A DNA stretch of 64,000 nucleotides, from positions 14,008,013 through 14,072,012 of the forward strand of contig NC_065422.1 of the NCBI RefSeq assembly GCF_024362695.1, given 5' to 3'. The position numbers and the translations under genes are program-made. Of the stretch, positions 1 through 14,114 are shown in pieces (the stretch's first letter is position 1; every line of letters starts with the position of its first letter). This DNA comes from Pectinophora gossypiella. Lineage: Eukaryota > Arthropoda > Insecta > Lepidoptera > Gelechiidae. Under the pieces are notes generated by a model, which saw nothing but the letters and a program-made list of their open reading frames with translations, was not told the DNA's origin and did no database searches.

Positions 1-978
1 CGCAGTCCTTCTTGAACTGCTTCGTGAGGATCGCGTACAGGAAGGGGTTGCAGCACGAGTTGAGCGGCAGCACGAACACGGTGAACACCTTCGCCTCCTC
101 GAGCGACACGAGCTGCGCGCCGAACGCGGCGGTCAGCGCGAAGAAGGCGATCGGCGACCAGCACAGGAAGTCGGTGAACACGAGCAGCGCCATGCGCTTG
201 GCGATGCGGGAGTCGTTCGAGTTCCACGCCTGCGAGCCGCGGATCGCGCAGTACATCTTGAGGTAGCAGCCGAGGAGCACGAGGAAGGCGACGCCGTTGA
301 TGACGAGCAGCGCGACCACGTAGCCGAGCGACGTGGGCGTGCTCGTCTCGAAGGGCAGGCACACGGCGAACTTGCGGTAGTCGGAGACGCCGAGCAGCGG
401 CAGCGCGGCCGCCGTCAGGCTGAAGGCCCAGCCGACCGCCATGACGGCGGCCGCGTGCCGCAGCGACAGCCGCTTGTTGAGGTGCATGGCGTGCGTGATG
501 GCGTAGTTGCGCTCGAGCGTGATCACGGCGAGCGTGTACACGGACAGCTCGGAGGACAGCACGCCCAGGAAGCCGGCCAGCCGGCACGCAGCCGACAGCT
601 GCCACGCCACCGCGTGCGCGCGGAACTCGCCCAGCGTGCCCGCGTCCACCACGGCCAGCAGCCCCAGGTATACGCCCATGCAGAAGTCGGCCGCGGCCAG
701 GTTGGTGACGAGGAAGCGCGGCACGTCGAGCCGCGAGCGCGACCACACCAGCACGAACACCACCGTGCCGTTGCCCAGCAGCGCCAGCAGGAACACGGCC
801 CACACGCCGCAGCGCAGCGTCCACCAGTCGAACAGGTCCACGCACGGCAGGAAGGGCCCGGGCAGCGGCAGGCAGTGCACCCGCCGCTGGCCGGCCGGCG
901 CCGCCCCCGCGCCCCCCGCCGCCCACGCCTCCGCGTGCTCCCAGCCCAGCAGCGCGCGCCCGCCGCCCGACGCGTTCA
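1..978 (-). CDS. rk: rk coding exon 15 (partial): end of hinge and seven TM segments
   Basis: 978 nt to the window edge, entered in phase 1 after a GTTGCAG acceptor. It encodes residues 559-884: the end of the hinge, TM1 (LLGNGT motif), TM2 (LAAADF), TM3 ending in ERNYAI (E714), TM4 (W in VGWAFSL), TM5, TM6 (FTDFLCWSPI) and TM7 with NPFLY (N869-Y873), then FKKDC at the start of the tail. No internal stop. The plus-strand ORFs over this region are antisense shadows. Confidence 0.92.
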
Positions 979-3900
979 CTGCAACCAACAACCACACCGT
1001 CAGGCGACATGCTCGCGCCAATGCAATGCTGCCACTCGGTTGCGCGGCTGCCGTAGATACTGACGGTAGTGCGCCCAGATGTCGGTGGCGTTGGCCCAGG
1101 CGGCGGGGTCGATGTGTTGCGGCGGGCGCAGCACGAGGTCAGTGAACCCTCCCCCCGCGCCGCCTCCCGCCGCCCCCGCCGCCCCCGTGCTGCCCTCCAT
1201 CAGCGGCAGGAACTCGCAGCAGTGGTACGCGTACGACAGCACCAGCGTCTGTGCGGACACACACAACACATGCATTAATGTATAAAACATCCATATGTGT
1301 ATGAATCTGTGAAATCTGATTCATTATGAATGAAGATAATTAATGCAAACACAATATTTATTTATTACATGACTGAGTTCACACTGTCTCGGCGAGGACA
1401 CAAAATATTCGTAGAGTATCCCGTATCAGCAGGAAGCTTAATTAATTTGCCCGTGAACCTTGACAGACTCCCCGCTGCCCGACCGACGACCCGACAACGG
1501 CCCGACGGCCCAACCACCCAACTGCCCCACCTCCGATAGAGATAAATTATAACACGCGCGCTCCTCCGTGATTTATGATGCCAATTCAAATTTAATAAAA
1601 ATCTAGCCAAGTGCGAGTTGCCTCTATTTGCAGAGATTTTATGAACATTATGAGAAAGCTTGACGAAGCTTTTTGCTTGCTTGAATAATGGCTGTTTTAG
1701 GCGTCTTGTTAGGCGTTAAGTCTCCCATTTTTTGTCGGTATCTTTCTACGTTTAGTATTTAAGTACTGTATTTTCTTATTGTAGTGCATCTTAGCGGAAT
1801 CTTTTATTTATTAGATATATATCAAGGTAAATATATAAAAATACATGTTATCTCTATTTCTGACACCATGGCGTCACCTACATCACTTTTCAATTCAAAA
1901 TTCAAATTCAAAAATATCTTTATTCAGTAGGTAACATAGTTACACTTTGAATCGTCAATTTTACATAACGAACGTCTCATCCGCCTAAAACTACTGCAGC
2001 TTCTCACAACCTGTATAGCCGGGGAAAAGAAGCTGCAAGAAAAACCTCGGCACAGGGCCCTAGACGTTCTTTAAAAAAATAAAAATAAACATAAAATATT
2101 GGTATACAATTGAGTAATTTAGCTGCCTAATATCAGTTCTCAGACAGTTAATCCCATGCATTCATATCATCTAAATAATCACTAACTTTATAATAACCTT
2201 TTTTGTAAAGTTTTTGTTTAACTACTGTCTTAAAACAGTTGAAAGGCAAATTCTGAATGTCAATGGGAATCTTATTGTAAAAACGTATACATTGCCCCTT
2301 AAAAGATTTAGTAATCTTATGTAATCGACTGACTTGTAAAGCAAGTTTATTTTTGTTCCTGGTATTAACAATGTGCCGATCGCTATTTTTTGCAATCATG
2401 TTCGCTGATTGCCCTTAACTCGTTGCACCCATTAAATTATTGTTGTGTGTTCTTACTAAGTAATGAAACAAATGTACAGTTACTATATTAAATGTAATTA
2501 GTATATATTTTAAAGTAGTTGTGGAAAGAAAACGCAACAATAATAATACAGAGAACAATAATAAGTAAGTAGGCAATAAATCACTGAACGTGATATAAAA
2601 TGTATTGTAATTATTATGTAGTGATTATTTAAAAGATACATTGGATTTACTGTCTGGGATATTAGGCAGGCAAATTACTAAATTGTATAATAATATTTTA
2701 TGTTTAAAGAATGTCTAGGGCACTGTGCCGAGGTTTTTCCTGCAGCTTCTTTTCCCCGGCTATACAGGTTGTGAGAAGCTGCAGTAGTTTTAGGCGGGTG
2801 AGACGTACGTTATGTAAAAAATGAAGATGCAAAGTATAAATATTTTACTTACTTACTTACTTATAACTATGTTACCTACTGAATAAAGATATTTTTGCAT
2901 TTGAATTTGTAATATATGCATTAGCGGGTACTTACCTCGATCCTGGGGAACAGCTCGGGCGGGTGGAAGCGTCTCAGCGCGGGGTTGTTGTGCGCCTTGA
3001 GGTGGCGCAGCCGCTGCAGCCCGCCCGCCGGCAGCCACGCCAGCTGGTTCTCGCCCACGTTGCTGGACACACATATACACACGTCGACGCCTTAGTCTCC
3101 AAGTATTTTATTTAATTAATTTCACTCCGGGTAAAACTGAGACTACAATGTTTTACTACAATTTAACTAGAATGTCTGTTGCGAGGTTTTGTTAACCAAA
3201 CTCACACCCGAATGTGTTTTAGTTTAAAAGGCCCTGCCGTTACATTCGTGTCTTCTTTTATTCATCATGTAAAACATACTTAACTCCCGATTGGTTTAGT
3301 CATAGGTACACCGATCGCAAATGAACTGTACTCACTTCATGGAGATTTCTGTTATTCTACAGATATTAGAAATAGTTGACTACAAATAAGGGACTTGTAC
3401 GGCCCTTGATGTGGCCGTACTATCTTTAACTTGATTGATTTAAAATGATAAAATTACTGAATTGTTCGGAAAGGAGTGGAAATGAGTACACGCGGCGCTT
3501 GTTATACGTGAACTGATTTATTGTAATATGTCAGCGTAAATTGATATAATAAGTACAAATTATAACGATGTGCGGTATAAACTGTACAGGCCTCATAAAG
3601 CTTTCGATTCAATCTTCAGTCAATAAACGACGAAAATTAATCAATTAATTTATGATAAATAAGAAAGTACATTCGTTCGTCACAGATCAATAATTACGCA
3701 GCAAGTTTCCTTATACAACAAGTCGCGCTCCATTCACTTGTACAATGTTTTAAAAGCCTATCAATCGGTCAGAGAGAGCTTCGCTCGGTGCTCGCAGCTG
3801 TCTATTAAGTAGGTAAGTATGCGATAAAGACAAACTTTTTAGGAGCCCCCAAACACCAAAATGGTACATTTTAGAAAATATGGCGTTCGTTTATTGTTGT

Positions 3901-6900
3901 CAAACATTACAGATTGTACATAATATACATAAACAGCCTATATACGTCCCACTGCTGGGCACAGGCCTCCCCTCAATCAACCTCACTCAATCAATGGGGG
4001 CATGGAGCATACTCCACCACGCTGCTCCAATGCGGATTGGTGGAGGTGTTTTACGGCTAATAGCCGGGTCCAACGGCTTAAAGTGCCCTCCGAAGCACGG
4101 AATCACCTTACTTTTTCGGACAATCATGTGATTCAAGCCTGAAAAGTCCTTACCAAACAAAGGACAGTCTCACAAAGTGATTTCGACAATGTCCCCATCG
4201 GGAATCGAACCCGGACCTCCAGATCGTGAGCCTAACGCTCCAACCACTAGACCACGGAGGCTGTTATTTATATTACAGATTGTATTCAAACAAATTAGTC
4301 CAATACAAATATGTTTAGATATTCTATACTTATTCGCATGCCGTAACCTACAGAACCGATGTACTTTTGAACTTTGTTAACGTTTCCCGTCTGTCTATTG
4401 TAGAAGATTGGAATGGTTCATTTGTTTTTCATCGATTGTCTTGTCCGCCTAGATAAGTGGTTCTAGTAAGTTTGTTACGAAGTCGTTAGCAAACCGGTTC
4501 CAATCAGTGTAACAAGTACAAGATACTCACAGATCCTCCAGTTTGGAGATGGGCACGAACGTCTCCATGTCGATGTGCTCGATCTGGTTGCCCTCGAGGT
4601 TCCTGCCACCAACAGACACACGTGTTATACGGCCGCGAGTGTTGCGGTGGACGGAGATTAATTGCAGATCGTTACATCGGCGAGCCGGTTTGTAAAGGTC
4701 CGCGCTTTTTGGATGCACAAGGTTGGCGCGGCGTTGTGCAAGCAGGCTCGTGCACGTACGCTGATCCATTGACCGGGTTATTAAATGCTGAGATATTTGC
4801 ACTATCAGAGATTAGCAAAATCGAGCTCTATAAAAGATAACTGTTATGGATCGACATAATAACTTAATAAGAGTATAACCACTTTAGGACTTTTATGGCT
4901 ATAAATATAACAGTAAAGGGAAAGCGTAGCAAGAAACTGCCATTATTTTACGATAGTGAGTCGCAGATCATCAAGTTGTTCCAATTATCGGATTCGCTCG
5001 TTCTCTGGAGCACAGTTCATCAAGGAAACATTTAATGGTTGTTCAGAGTTAGAGACGGCAGTTTGATGGCGCGTAGCGGAGCGCGGCGGGGCCCTCCCGG
5101 GGTGGTTTGGTTTACGATTACGACCTTGTTGATACTCGGATACGGCGCTCCGCTATAAAGGCCTATACAATTTCAGACATCAAACTACTTACTTACTCAA
5201 AGGATTTGCTAAACGGAAGAAGGGGAGCCAAGTAAGTAAACATGAATGAAGAGGGCAATTATGTTCGCTCGCAGGGGTGTTTTTAGCGTACTTTTACTGC
5301 CGGATTGTTTGCAAACAGTCTGTCTTGAGGTATGGATATTATTTTTTTCGATGAGATTGCAAAGGGAAATGCCGTGGCTTATGGTTAGTGAGTTTTTATT
5401 CATGGAGCTTCCCACCATTTTAGTCGTCTTTGTGTAGGTAAGTTTAGATTTGATCGGTTTGTATTATTATTGTGGCATCTTTTAATTTGTTTATTTCTTT
5501 CCAAACGTGGAAATGTTATTAGGATGTGTACAGGTGTGGTGGTGGTAGTGCACGTACAGCGTCTGCAGGCGCGGCGTGGGCGTGAAGGCGTGGCGCGGCA
5601 GGCGGCGCAGCCGGTTGTGCGGCAGCGCCAGGTCCTGCAGCCGCGCCAGCCCGCGCAGCAGGCTCACGTCCTCCTCCGCCGCGCCCTCGCTGTCTTCGCC
5701 CGCTTCTAACACCAGCGACGAGATCTCGTTCGACGATAGGTCCCTGCGACACGCACGACCACGTCATTATACCACTTGCTAATTGAAAACTAAGTTCGTA
5801 ATGAGGTTGCGGGCATCACTCACAGGACACGCAGCTCGGCGCAGTCGCGCAGGTCCGGTATTTCCTGCAGTCTGTTCAGTTTCAGATCCCTGTAACGAAT
5901 GTGAGGAAATTAAAGATATTCTAATTGAAAAACACTTCACCTGTACTTTTAGTTGAGTATTTGTGTAACATCTATACACGAACTTCAATAACATAACATA
6001 AGCTCACGACTATATTTCCAATTGGAGCAGTCAAAGGTACATCCATCGCATGATGAACTAAGTACCCATGCTTCACCGAAACGTGAGCCGTGTCGCCGTC
6101 TATAATGTTCGACAGCTGACTGTGGCAGGGAAGTAACCCAATAACATGTTATCTGAAAGAAGTGTGGGCCTGCGTACTGACAGCGTGCGCAGCTGCGGCA
6201 GGTGCCGGCACAGGCGCGGCGGCAGCGCCGTGAGCCGCGCGCGGTCCACGCGCAGCGTGCGCAGGCGCGCGCAGCCCGCCAGCGACGGCAGCCAGCGCAG
6301 CCCTCGCGCCTCCGACAGGACCCTGGGGGCAGTCTCTTTTTGTAGGAATAGGCATACCACAGAGCAAATGAAATGCCCGCAAAGACATCCTATTCAAAAG
6401 GTTGAAGTAGATACCGATCATTCCTGTCCTTTTTTGAAGAGAAATCTCATTCTAATCTGTCGGCCGTGAGCCATGACGCGGCCTCCGCGTGACATGTCGG
6501 ACGATCCGCCAGCCTTCGTATCTGAAGGATATTTTATCGGAAAAAGCGGAACCGCAGTCTCATCGAGTGACATTGAATGAAGTGATGAGTGATCGCGGGA
6601 CCGACGTGGGTCCGACGTGTGATGAGTCAGCACGTGACGTCATCGTTATTGACGCGCCCGCCCCGTCGGTAATAACATAATCTGCTCCTTTCATTACCCC
6701 GATGAAGGTAATAAAAGTGTAATAATACGGTACAAGTTATTGACTCCGTCGAACTTAACTTCTGGCCTTTCGATAACATACCAACACAAACATAAATTAA
6801 CGCCTCCTTCCTTCTCTTTCCCTGACATACTTCGGTTTAAACACCTTCAATAATTACTCGTTTCGTGCACACACAAAGATCAATAAACTAAGTTTACTAA

Positions 6901-8454
6901 ATGATCGATTCTCATTCCATTCAGAGCTCTACAGTCACTTTTATTCTCACACACTTATTCATTGTATAAGTCATTTTAGTATGTTAACGTAACGTAATGT
7001 ACTGACAGCGTGAGGAGGTGCGGCAGGTGCTCGAGCGCGCGCGGCGGCAGGCGCGACAGCGGGTTGTGCTGCAGCTCCAGCCGCGCCAGCCGCCGGCAGC
7101 CCTGCAGCGCGCCCTCCGCGCACACCTCGATGCGGTTGCTCGCCACGGACCTGCCCACAACACAATACATCACCTTATATGACATTTACAAGCGACCACA
7201 CTCCACTGTACTCCTTCAACAATCTCGGTGAAACTGAGTATTATAAGTACACAAATAATTCAAGCGCTCAGTTCAGATTTTGATTAAGCGTTTAATACCC
7301 TTTCCAGAGAAGTTATGATTTGCGATGTATTGCAAAAATGTTAATATTTAACAAGCTGTTTCAAACTTGCAATAAATGGCTTCTATTCTCGCAGGCGCTA
7401 GGCGTCCCCCAGGGCTTACTACCAGGCCCGGTTTATTTATGATTCTCATTAATAATGTTCTTGTTATGTTTTGAAGGATGATTGCAAAAAGAGAATCCAA
7501 ATCATAACCCTAGTAAGATTGTGATAATAATAGTAGTCATTCACTAAAGGAAATGTCTTATAAAACACTTGAAAGTAAGCTAACGTTTAATATTTTTGGA
7601 CCAAACACTGAAAATTTCAGCATAAAAATATAGCTAATATGTATAATAGCTTTTATAATTTCATTAAAGCGGCATGGCTTATAGGTACAATCTCCCCGGC
7701 TCCAATGCAAATGTCAGACAAATCTTATAAGTACGCTTCTTTTCACAAAAGCTTACACATTGATGTTCTTTTGTATGGAAAAATGCAAAAGAAGAAGACT
7801 CGTTGAGCGTTGTGTACCATTCCAATTTCCAAAGATAATTTATTTAATTTAATTATCGTCTGTCGCCGCGCGACCTTTTCTTTTGTAACTATACATTAAC
7901 GAAGTAGGTACGTGTCAAGAGTTCCTGCCTTGCAAGCGGGCTTCTCACTCCTCTTCACAGTCCGTTCTCCAGGATATATTATCCAGCAGATAATTTAGCA
8001 ATCTAGCGACGGGTTAACTTAAACCTTGACCTACTGCCGATGAGCCTGTAACTGTGCGCCATCTGCCGGTCAGTAGCATCTCTAATCCTACCTGCAGCAA
8101 ACATAAAGTTACACTTGTTTTTATCGGTAAGTTCTTTTGTTATTTTCCTTCTAGAACAGTTCTGTTTTTAATCTCAGAGCGCTTGAACGTTAGTTTGTTT
8201 TTCACAAATTGACAAGATATATGGTTGAAATACAAGTTTTAAATTTATATTGTGGTACCAGAATAACGGTTCACAGAACTTACTCAAATATATTATGGTT
8301 TTATGAAATAAACCATGCGTTAATATTGTGTAGAGATAACACGACGGCGCGTTTAAATCTTTTACACGCATCAACACGTCGCGTGCGCGTGGGGCGTGAG
8401 TGAGTGATGTGTGTGACGAGGGTGTACCGCGAGCAACGAGGACCGGATGCGCGC

Positions 8455-8500
<46 letters not shown>

Positions 8501-11500
8501 CACTCACAGGTCCTCCAGCTGCGGCAGCAGGCGCACGGCAGTCGGTAACTCCGTCAGCAAGTTCTCCTCCAAACGTCTGCAACACGTCCACTACGTCACA
8601 AAACATAGCATGTACTTAAGTAAACAATATTACATACACAAGGGTCATTCAACCCGGTCTGAACTTGTACAAAAATACTATCGTGCGAAGGAGTAATGGG
8701 GGTCGGAGACAATCAAGCACTTGTCTCGGGATCCTCCATTAGTCGTGCGACCTTGACGCCGGCAGTGGCGGGGTCGAAGGGTCAGTAGCTTGCAGGGTCC
8801 GTCACGGTACATTACACACCCCCCGCCACTTAACAGATTAAATGGCTTCACAAGCCTTTTTGGATAATAATCTACCCTAAAATTAGGTTTTTTTTTAAAC
8901 AGTGTCGAAAACCTTTTCTAGTCACACTAGATTCTTAGATAGACTGATATATGAAGGAATAAGAAAAATCTGGCGACATAGATTGAACAAAATATGAGAT
9001 GCCGTCTGTAGTGAAACGTCACAGGCTATAAATAGAAAACGTGTATTAGGCACCTACATAAGGCATGGTTTCAATAACAATATTCAGCTGGCCAGGGGCG
9101 CGAGCGCGCGGCTACAAATCCTGAACTCGTATATTGTCGTGTGTCGTCATTACGCCGGCCCCGCGGCTCGTGCTTCCGGCGAGTGATTTACGTCGTGGCG
9201 CCTCCACACAGCCTGCTGCGGGGCGGCAGTACTCACTCGCCAAGGGACGATATATTTCACCAAAACATACAGTAAGTCCATCGCGTCTATTGTGTCGCAC
9301 AAGTTATCTCTGTTTTTCGGCAGTTCGAGGCATCCGGCCGGCGAGCGGCGTCGCCACCCTCCCTCATCACAATTAATAAATTTATTGTACAGCCACCAGC
9401 GGGAGACTTTTTAAATAGAACTTTGCGCCCCATTGTTGTTTTACTCGTAATGCTACAGCGAAGGCGCCTAGACTAGTTATGTCGACAAGTGAATAAATGG
9501 GGTAAATTCTATATTGCTCACGCTAAAATACTTTCTGACAGCAAGAAAAATGATCGCCGCGACCTAAGACGGAATTTGGGCGCAAATATTCTCTAGAAAA
9601 ATGAAAAAAGTGCGTGCGCAAAATACGAACAGAATTGAAAAAGGGTATTAATTAAAGAGGCCTCTCTGCTGAACCACGTCCCCGGCATCCATCACCCGCG
9701 TCACAGCTATCACATCGTAATGTACCTATAGTTTTATTAAAATGTGAATGTTGTAGTTATAATGGACGTCACTTACAGCACGCGCAGCGCGGGAGTGTTG
9801 ACGAAAGCTTTCTCATCGATGTAGGTGATCCGGTTCCGCTTCAAGTTCCTGCGAACACACGCACACACGTTACATGCACACAATGACAACATTAAACATA
9901 ATAACTTGACAAATCACCGACCGGCACACGCGGCCGGAGGCGTCGACGCGTTAAGCAGAGAAACAATACCCATCCCGCAAACGACGAGCATTATGGTAAT
10001 TTGGAGGCAATAAACGAAATGTCGCGCCGCCACCGTCCCGCACCCCCCGCACCCGGCGCGCGCCCTCTACACATGCATTACATACTCCGTGCTGGGCCGT
10101 GCCGTCGTCCCCGTGTGACACTCATCAGGGACCGTTGTAATAACTACTCACAGCACCCACAATAACAACACTGCGGTCGCGTTGCTTCAATTGTAATACC
10201 GAAGAGTGAAGTTTGAAGTGAAGGGTGTCAACACGTTTCGTTAGCAGTCTATTAATAAGTATAGGTATGATATGATTTAGCACCACACGTGCATTTACGG
10301 CTCTAAGAACAATCCTGTTTGCCATCGAAACTGCGGGACCGTGGGGTTCCGAAGCAATAACTTTCGCTCGTGACATTGGGCGCAGGTTGAGAGAAAAGGT
10401 GTTGACATCTCCATTCCGGTTCTTTCAGTTCAAAGGATCTCACTCAGTCCAGCGAGGCAACGCAGCCAACACAGTGGACTTATTTGGACAGAGCTTTCTA
10501 CGAGGGCTCGGCTCTCGAGTCTCTTTATTTTGTTTATTGTTCGTAATATTATTTAGTAGTTCTAAGATTGTTTTGAGTTTTGTACATTTTATAATATTAT
10601 CTTATTTTTGTAAATAAGTAGCAGGTAATAATATGATATGTTGTAATCGGATACGATTATTAAAACAGCGAAGACAATAACGAGGGATCGAAAAATAAAT
10701 ATGAAGAAAATATCGGCCAAAATTGTAGTAACGCTTGGCTGAAAGAGGGAATGAAATCGTAACAGATACGTAGGTAGGGTTGTTTAGCGGATGTTATCCT
10801 CATGTAAGGCAGTAAGGGTGGCTCCGAGGGCGCGGGTCACGGGACGCGGCGATACATCGCGGCGATCAGATCACCGCAACCCGCGACCACACATAAATCA
10901 GATGACACACCACCCCACCCCACCCCACCCCACGACACACCACGACACCCACACTACCACACTATCCCTCACTCAGCCTTACCGCGACTCTCCACAATTT
11001 TCCAATCTCACAAATATCGCCGTTATGTTCGGAACACTAATTTGATAAAGCCTCTTGTACATTGCCTGAAGCTGAGACACAGATGTGGCTCCGATGTAAT
11101 CAGTTCTCACGCTTACAGTGTACAGGCGTCGTAACTTATAAAGTTGCCAAAATGTGTTTCGCAGCTCTCGTGATAAACAAACAAGGTGTTGTGTGGAAAC
11201 ATGTTCCTTTTATCAAGTCTGTAATTGATGTTTTATATGCGCGTCCTAATGTACCTAACCTACCTAAGTTTAAAATCATGAAAGGTCTGACGGGCGAGGT
11301 AGATTAGATTTATCTGTTTATGTGCCGCCATAATTTATTTTTCTTTTTTTAATTAGAAATTCTTCAAATAGCGTGGTACCCATTCATTAAGCTTGGGTCT
11401 TGGGACAGACAGACTATCACAACTGGAACGCGGCGATATTCGAACAATTTAAATAGAGTGAACTTGTTTAGTGTGGAGTGTCGCGGCGTGTTGTTTACGT

Positions 11501-14083
11501 GAGTATCGGCGGTTCGATGTTCGCGAGATACAGGGCGCACCACCCCCACCCCCGCCCCCACCCCCGCCGGCGCCCTCGGCCGACGACCCGCCGCCCACCA
11601 CCTCACTACTGCACACTTCTATTCTATACTATTTTAATTCAAGTACAAACCCACGACGCTTTTATTGACCAATAAATTTAAAATTACACCGACTTCATAA
11701 AATCCCCATAACAATAAGGAACGAGCGGTTTATTATGATATACATCGCAGAGCTGCTGCTGTTAATTAATACACTATAAACGATGAGTCGCCCCGCCGCC
11801 GCTCCAGTGAGAACGTTACAGAATATAAACAACTTTTAGCATAGGAGTTGCTCACCAGTTCCAGCCAAGACATAAATACCATCAAATCCTTTATACTTCA
11901 GAGAGTTTCAGAACTTTGTGTTGTGTAAAGACAACATGCATAGTTCAATATGTTTACTATAAGTAGATATTATACTTATTTACTTTTGTTCATCAGACAA
12001 AACTCTCCACGGTCTACGTGCCACGGTGTTAGAATACGAAAAATAGAATCAAGCATTTCCTTTGTTATAATGTTGAAATTGTTTTACTTTAGACAATAAA
12101 TAAAGAAATTAGGGAAAACTTTGCAACCGTTAAGAAAATAAATTTGATTTGTGGGCCTAAACCTCGGTGTGAAATAAACGTCGGAACGTGGAAGACTTAT
12201 GACCCTGAAGGAGATTATGGTGGAGCGCGCGCAGCATCAGAACGACATAAATTGTTAACACTTGAGTACGACCGCGGGGCGACATCGGCACACGGCTCAC
12301 ATTGTACCCACGACACGCACATTACGTCAGTCACAGCGACCATAATCCCCGGTGATCCCGCCGCGCTAATAATGTGACATTGACTTAATCCCGTTCCTCA
12401 ATCATTCTATTGTTAGAGAGTAATCACCGGCAGAGCCTCACTGAATAACCCTTGCCGTAGTATAATTCAAGTGCCGGGGTTTCGGAGGGTATAATAAAGA
12501 GATTAGCAATGAAGAAGGGAAGCTGGCTGCCGGCATCGATCCGGCTTTGTTCGCGGTATGGTAATGAGCTCCAGACCAGAGTACAGTACACTATGAGTAC
12601 ACGCGCGGCCGCACCGCCGCCGCCGCCGCTAGCTGTGCGCTCCGCTCATCAACGAGAGTGTGTTTGCGTACTGACGCAATTTGATTTAGATCTCATACGC
12701 ATAAACACAAGAAGACTGTATTGGGTAGTACTTGTAGTCGCTGTACTCACAATTTATACGATAATCAGCCTTCGAAAATGAATGAAGAAATTGAAGGAAT
12801 ACTACACACGCGGAAATAAAATGAAATAAATCCACGATAGAGCGATATAAGTTGTCAGATTAAACGATAGACGATTGGTGGTCTTTTATACAATGTTATT
12901 GTTCATAAAATATATGTTATGGCATGGTAATGGCGCATTAATTCACTCGTTTGAGGAAAACAAACAACTTGTGTGTTTGTGAGCGTGTGGGGTCGCGGGC
13001 CACGTCCTCCGGCGGCGGCCGCTGCAGGCTCGCGGCGATCACGTCATTGGTTCCTCTCGCCGGCGACAGGCAGACAGCTCGTAATGCGGCATCATCCCGC
13101 CCGTAATGCCCGCCGTTATCCGGCGGAATGGCCTCGTAAACTAGACATGTCACCGTTTTTGCTCCCCAGCTACTTACCCGCAGTCAGAATAGTAATTTTG
13201 GTACGATTTAGTCGTTAGGACTAGTGCTTAATGTACTACGTTAAAATATGTTCGGGTGCTACCGGTCCAGGGTGCGGGGTGCGGGGTGCGGCGGAGACCT
13301 GTGAAGGTGCCACCACGTGTAGGTATCCGTACGGAGTAGTGTCGGGGTACTCACAGCGTGTGCAGCGCGGGCAGCGCGGGCAGCGCCGCCTCGCCCAGCT
13401 CCGACACCAGGTTGCCCGCCAGCTCCCTGCAACCACACGCCACGTGTACCACAACTGTATATGTCGAACAACAATATCTGAGTTTACCTTAAGTACATTA
13501 CTATCTTGGAATCTTCAAGGCTAAAGAGCAGGTAAAAGGATAATGAGGACATGTTGCGGTCAAATGTGTGAATATCAAAATGTGCCAAGTTTGGTGGCGA
13601 ACTTTCATATAATTTTTTCGTGAAAAATTGGGTTCCGGCATGAAAAAGGCTAGCTACGAGGTAATTTGTTCCTTCCTTTAAAAATAATATGAAAGTTCGC
13701 CACCAAACTTGACATTTTGATATTCACCCAAATAAGTCTTACATTTTTGGTAGTTAGAGCAGCTGATAACATGAGCTACGTGTGTACGTGTGCACGACGT
13801 TGTGTGTCTGTATGGCTGGGTGTTAACACATGTAGGTACAGGAAGATCCTATTACTACTTACTTACAATTTTCAATTAACAAAGACATTTTATTGTAGGT
13901 TTTTACGATCTTCCTCTTTCGTTTAATGTTAAAGTTACATTTTCAGAGTAGATTAACTAATTAGATCATCAGTCCTGAACCTTAATCAACCTGAGATCGT
14001 AATACATAGTTGAGTTAAAATAGTGTGGCGGCAGACGGGTGCAGAGTCTACTGACAACACGACACATCCGCAGCTGGCGACAG

Positions 14084-14114
<31 letters not shown>

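Noticed and set aside
12..1145. Plus-strand ORFs over the first kilobase.
   Set aside because: They are antisense to rk exons 14-15, whose minus-strand frame is a clear 7TM receptor.
1000..1290. rk exon 14 reading unspliced to a stop near 1000.
   Set aside because: It would end the receptor before its TM domain. A GTCAGT donor at 1064-1059 joins in frame to the 7TM exon.
8174..8619. ORFs with poly-Thr/His or poly-Val/Cys stretches.
   Set aside because: They are translations of the GT/CA microsatellite.
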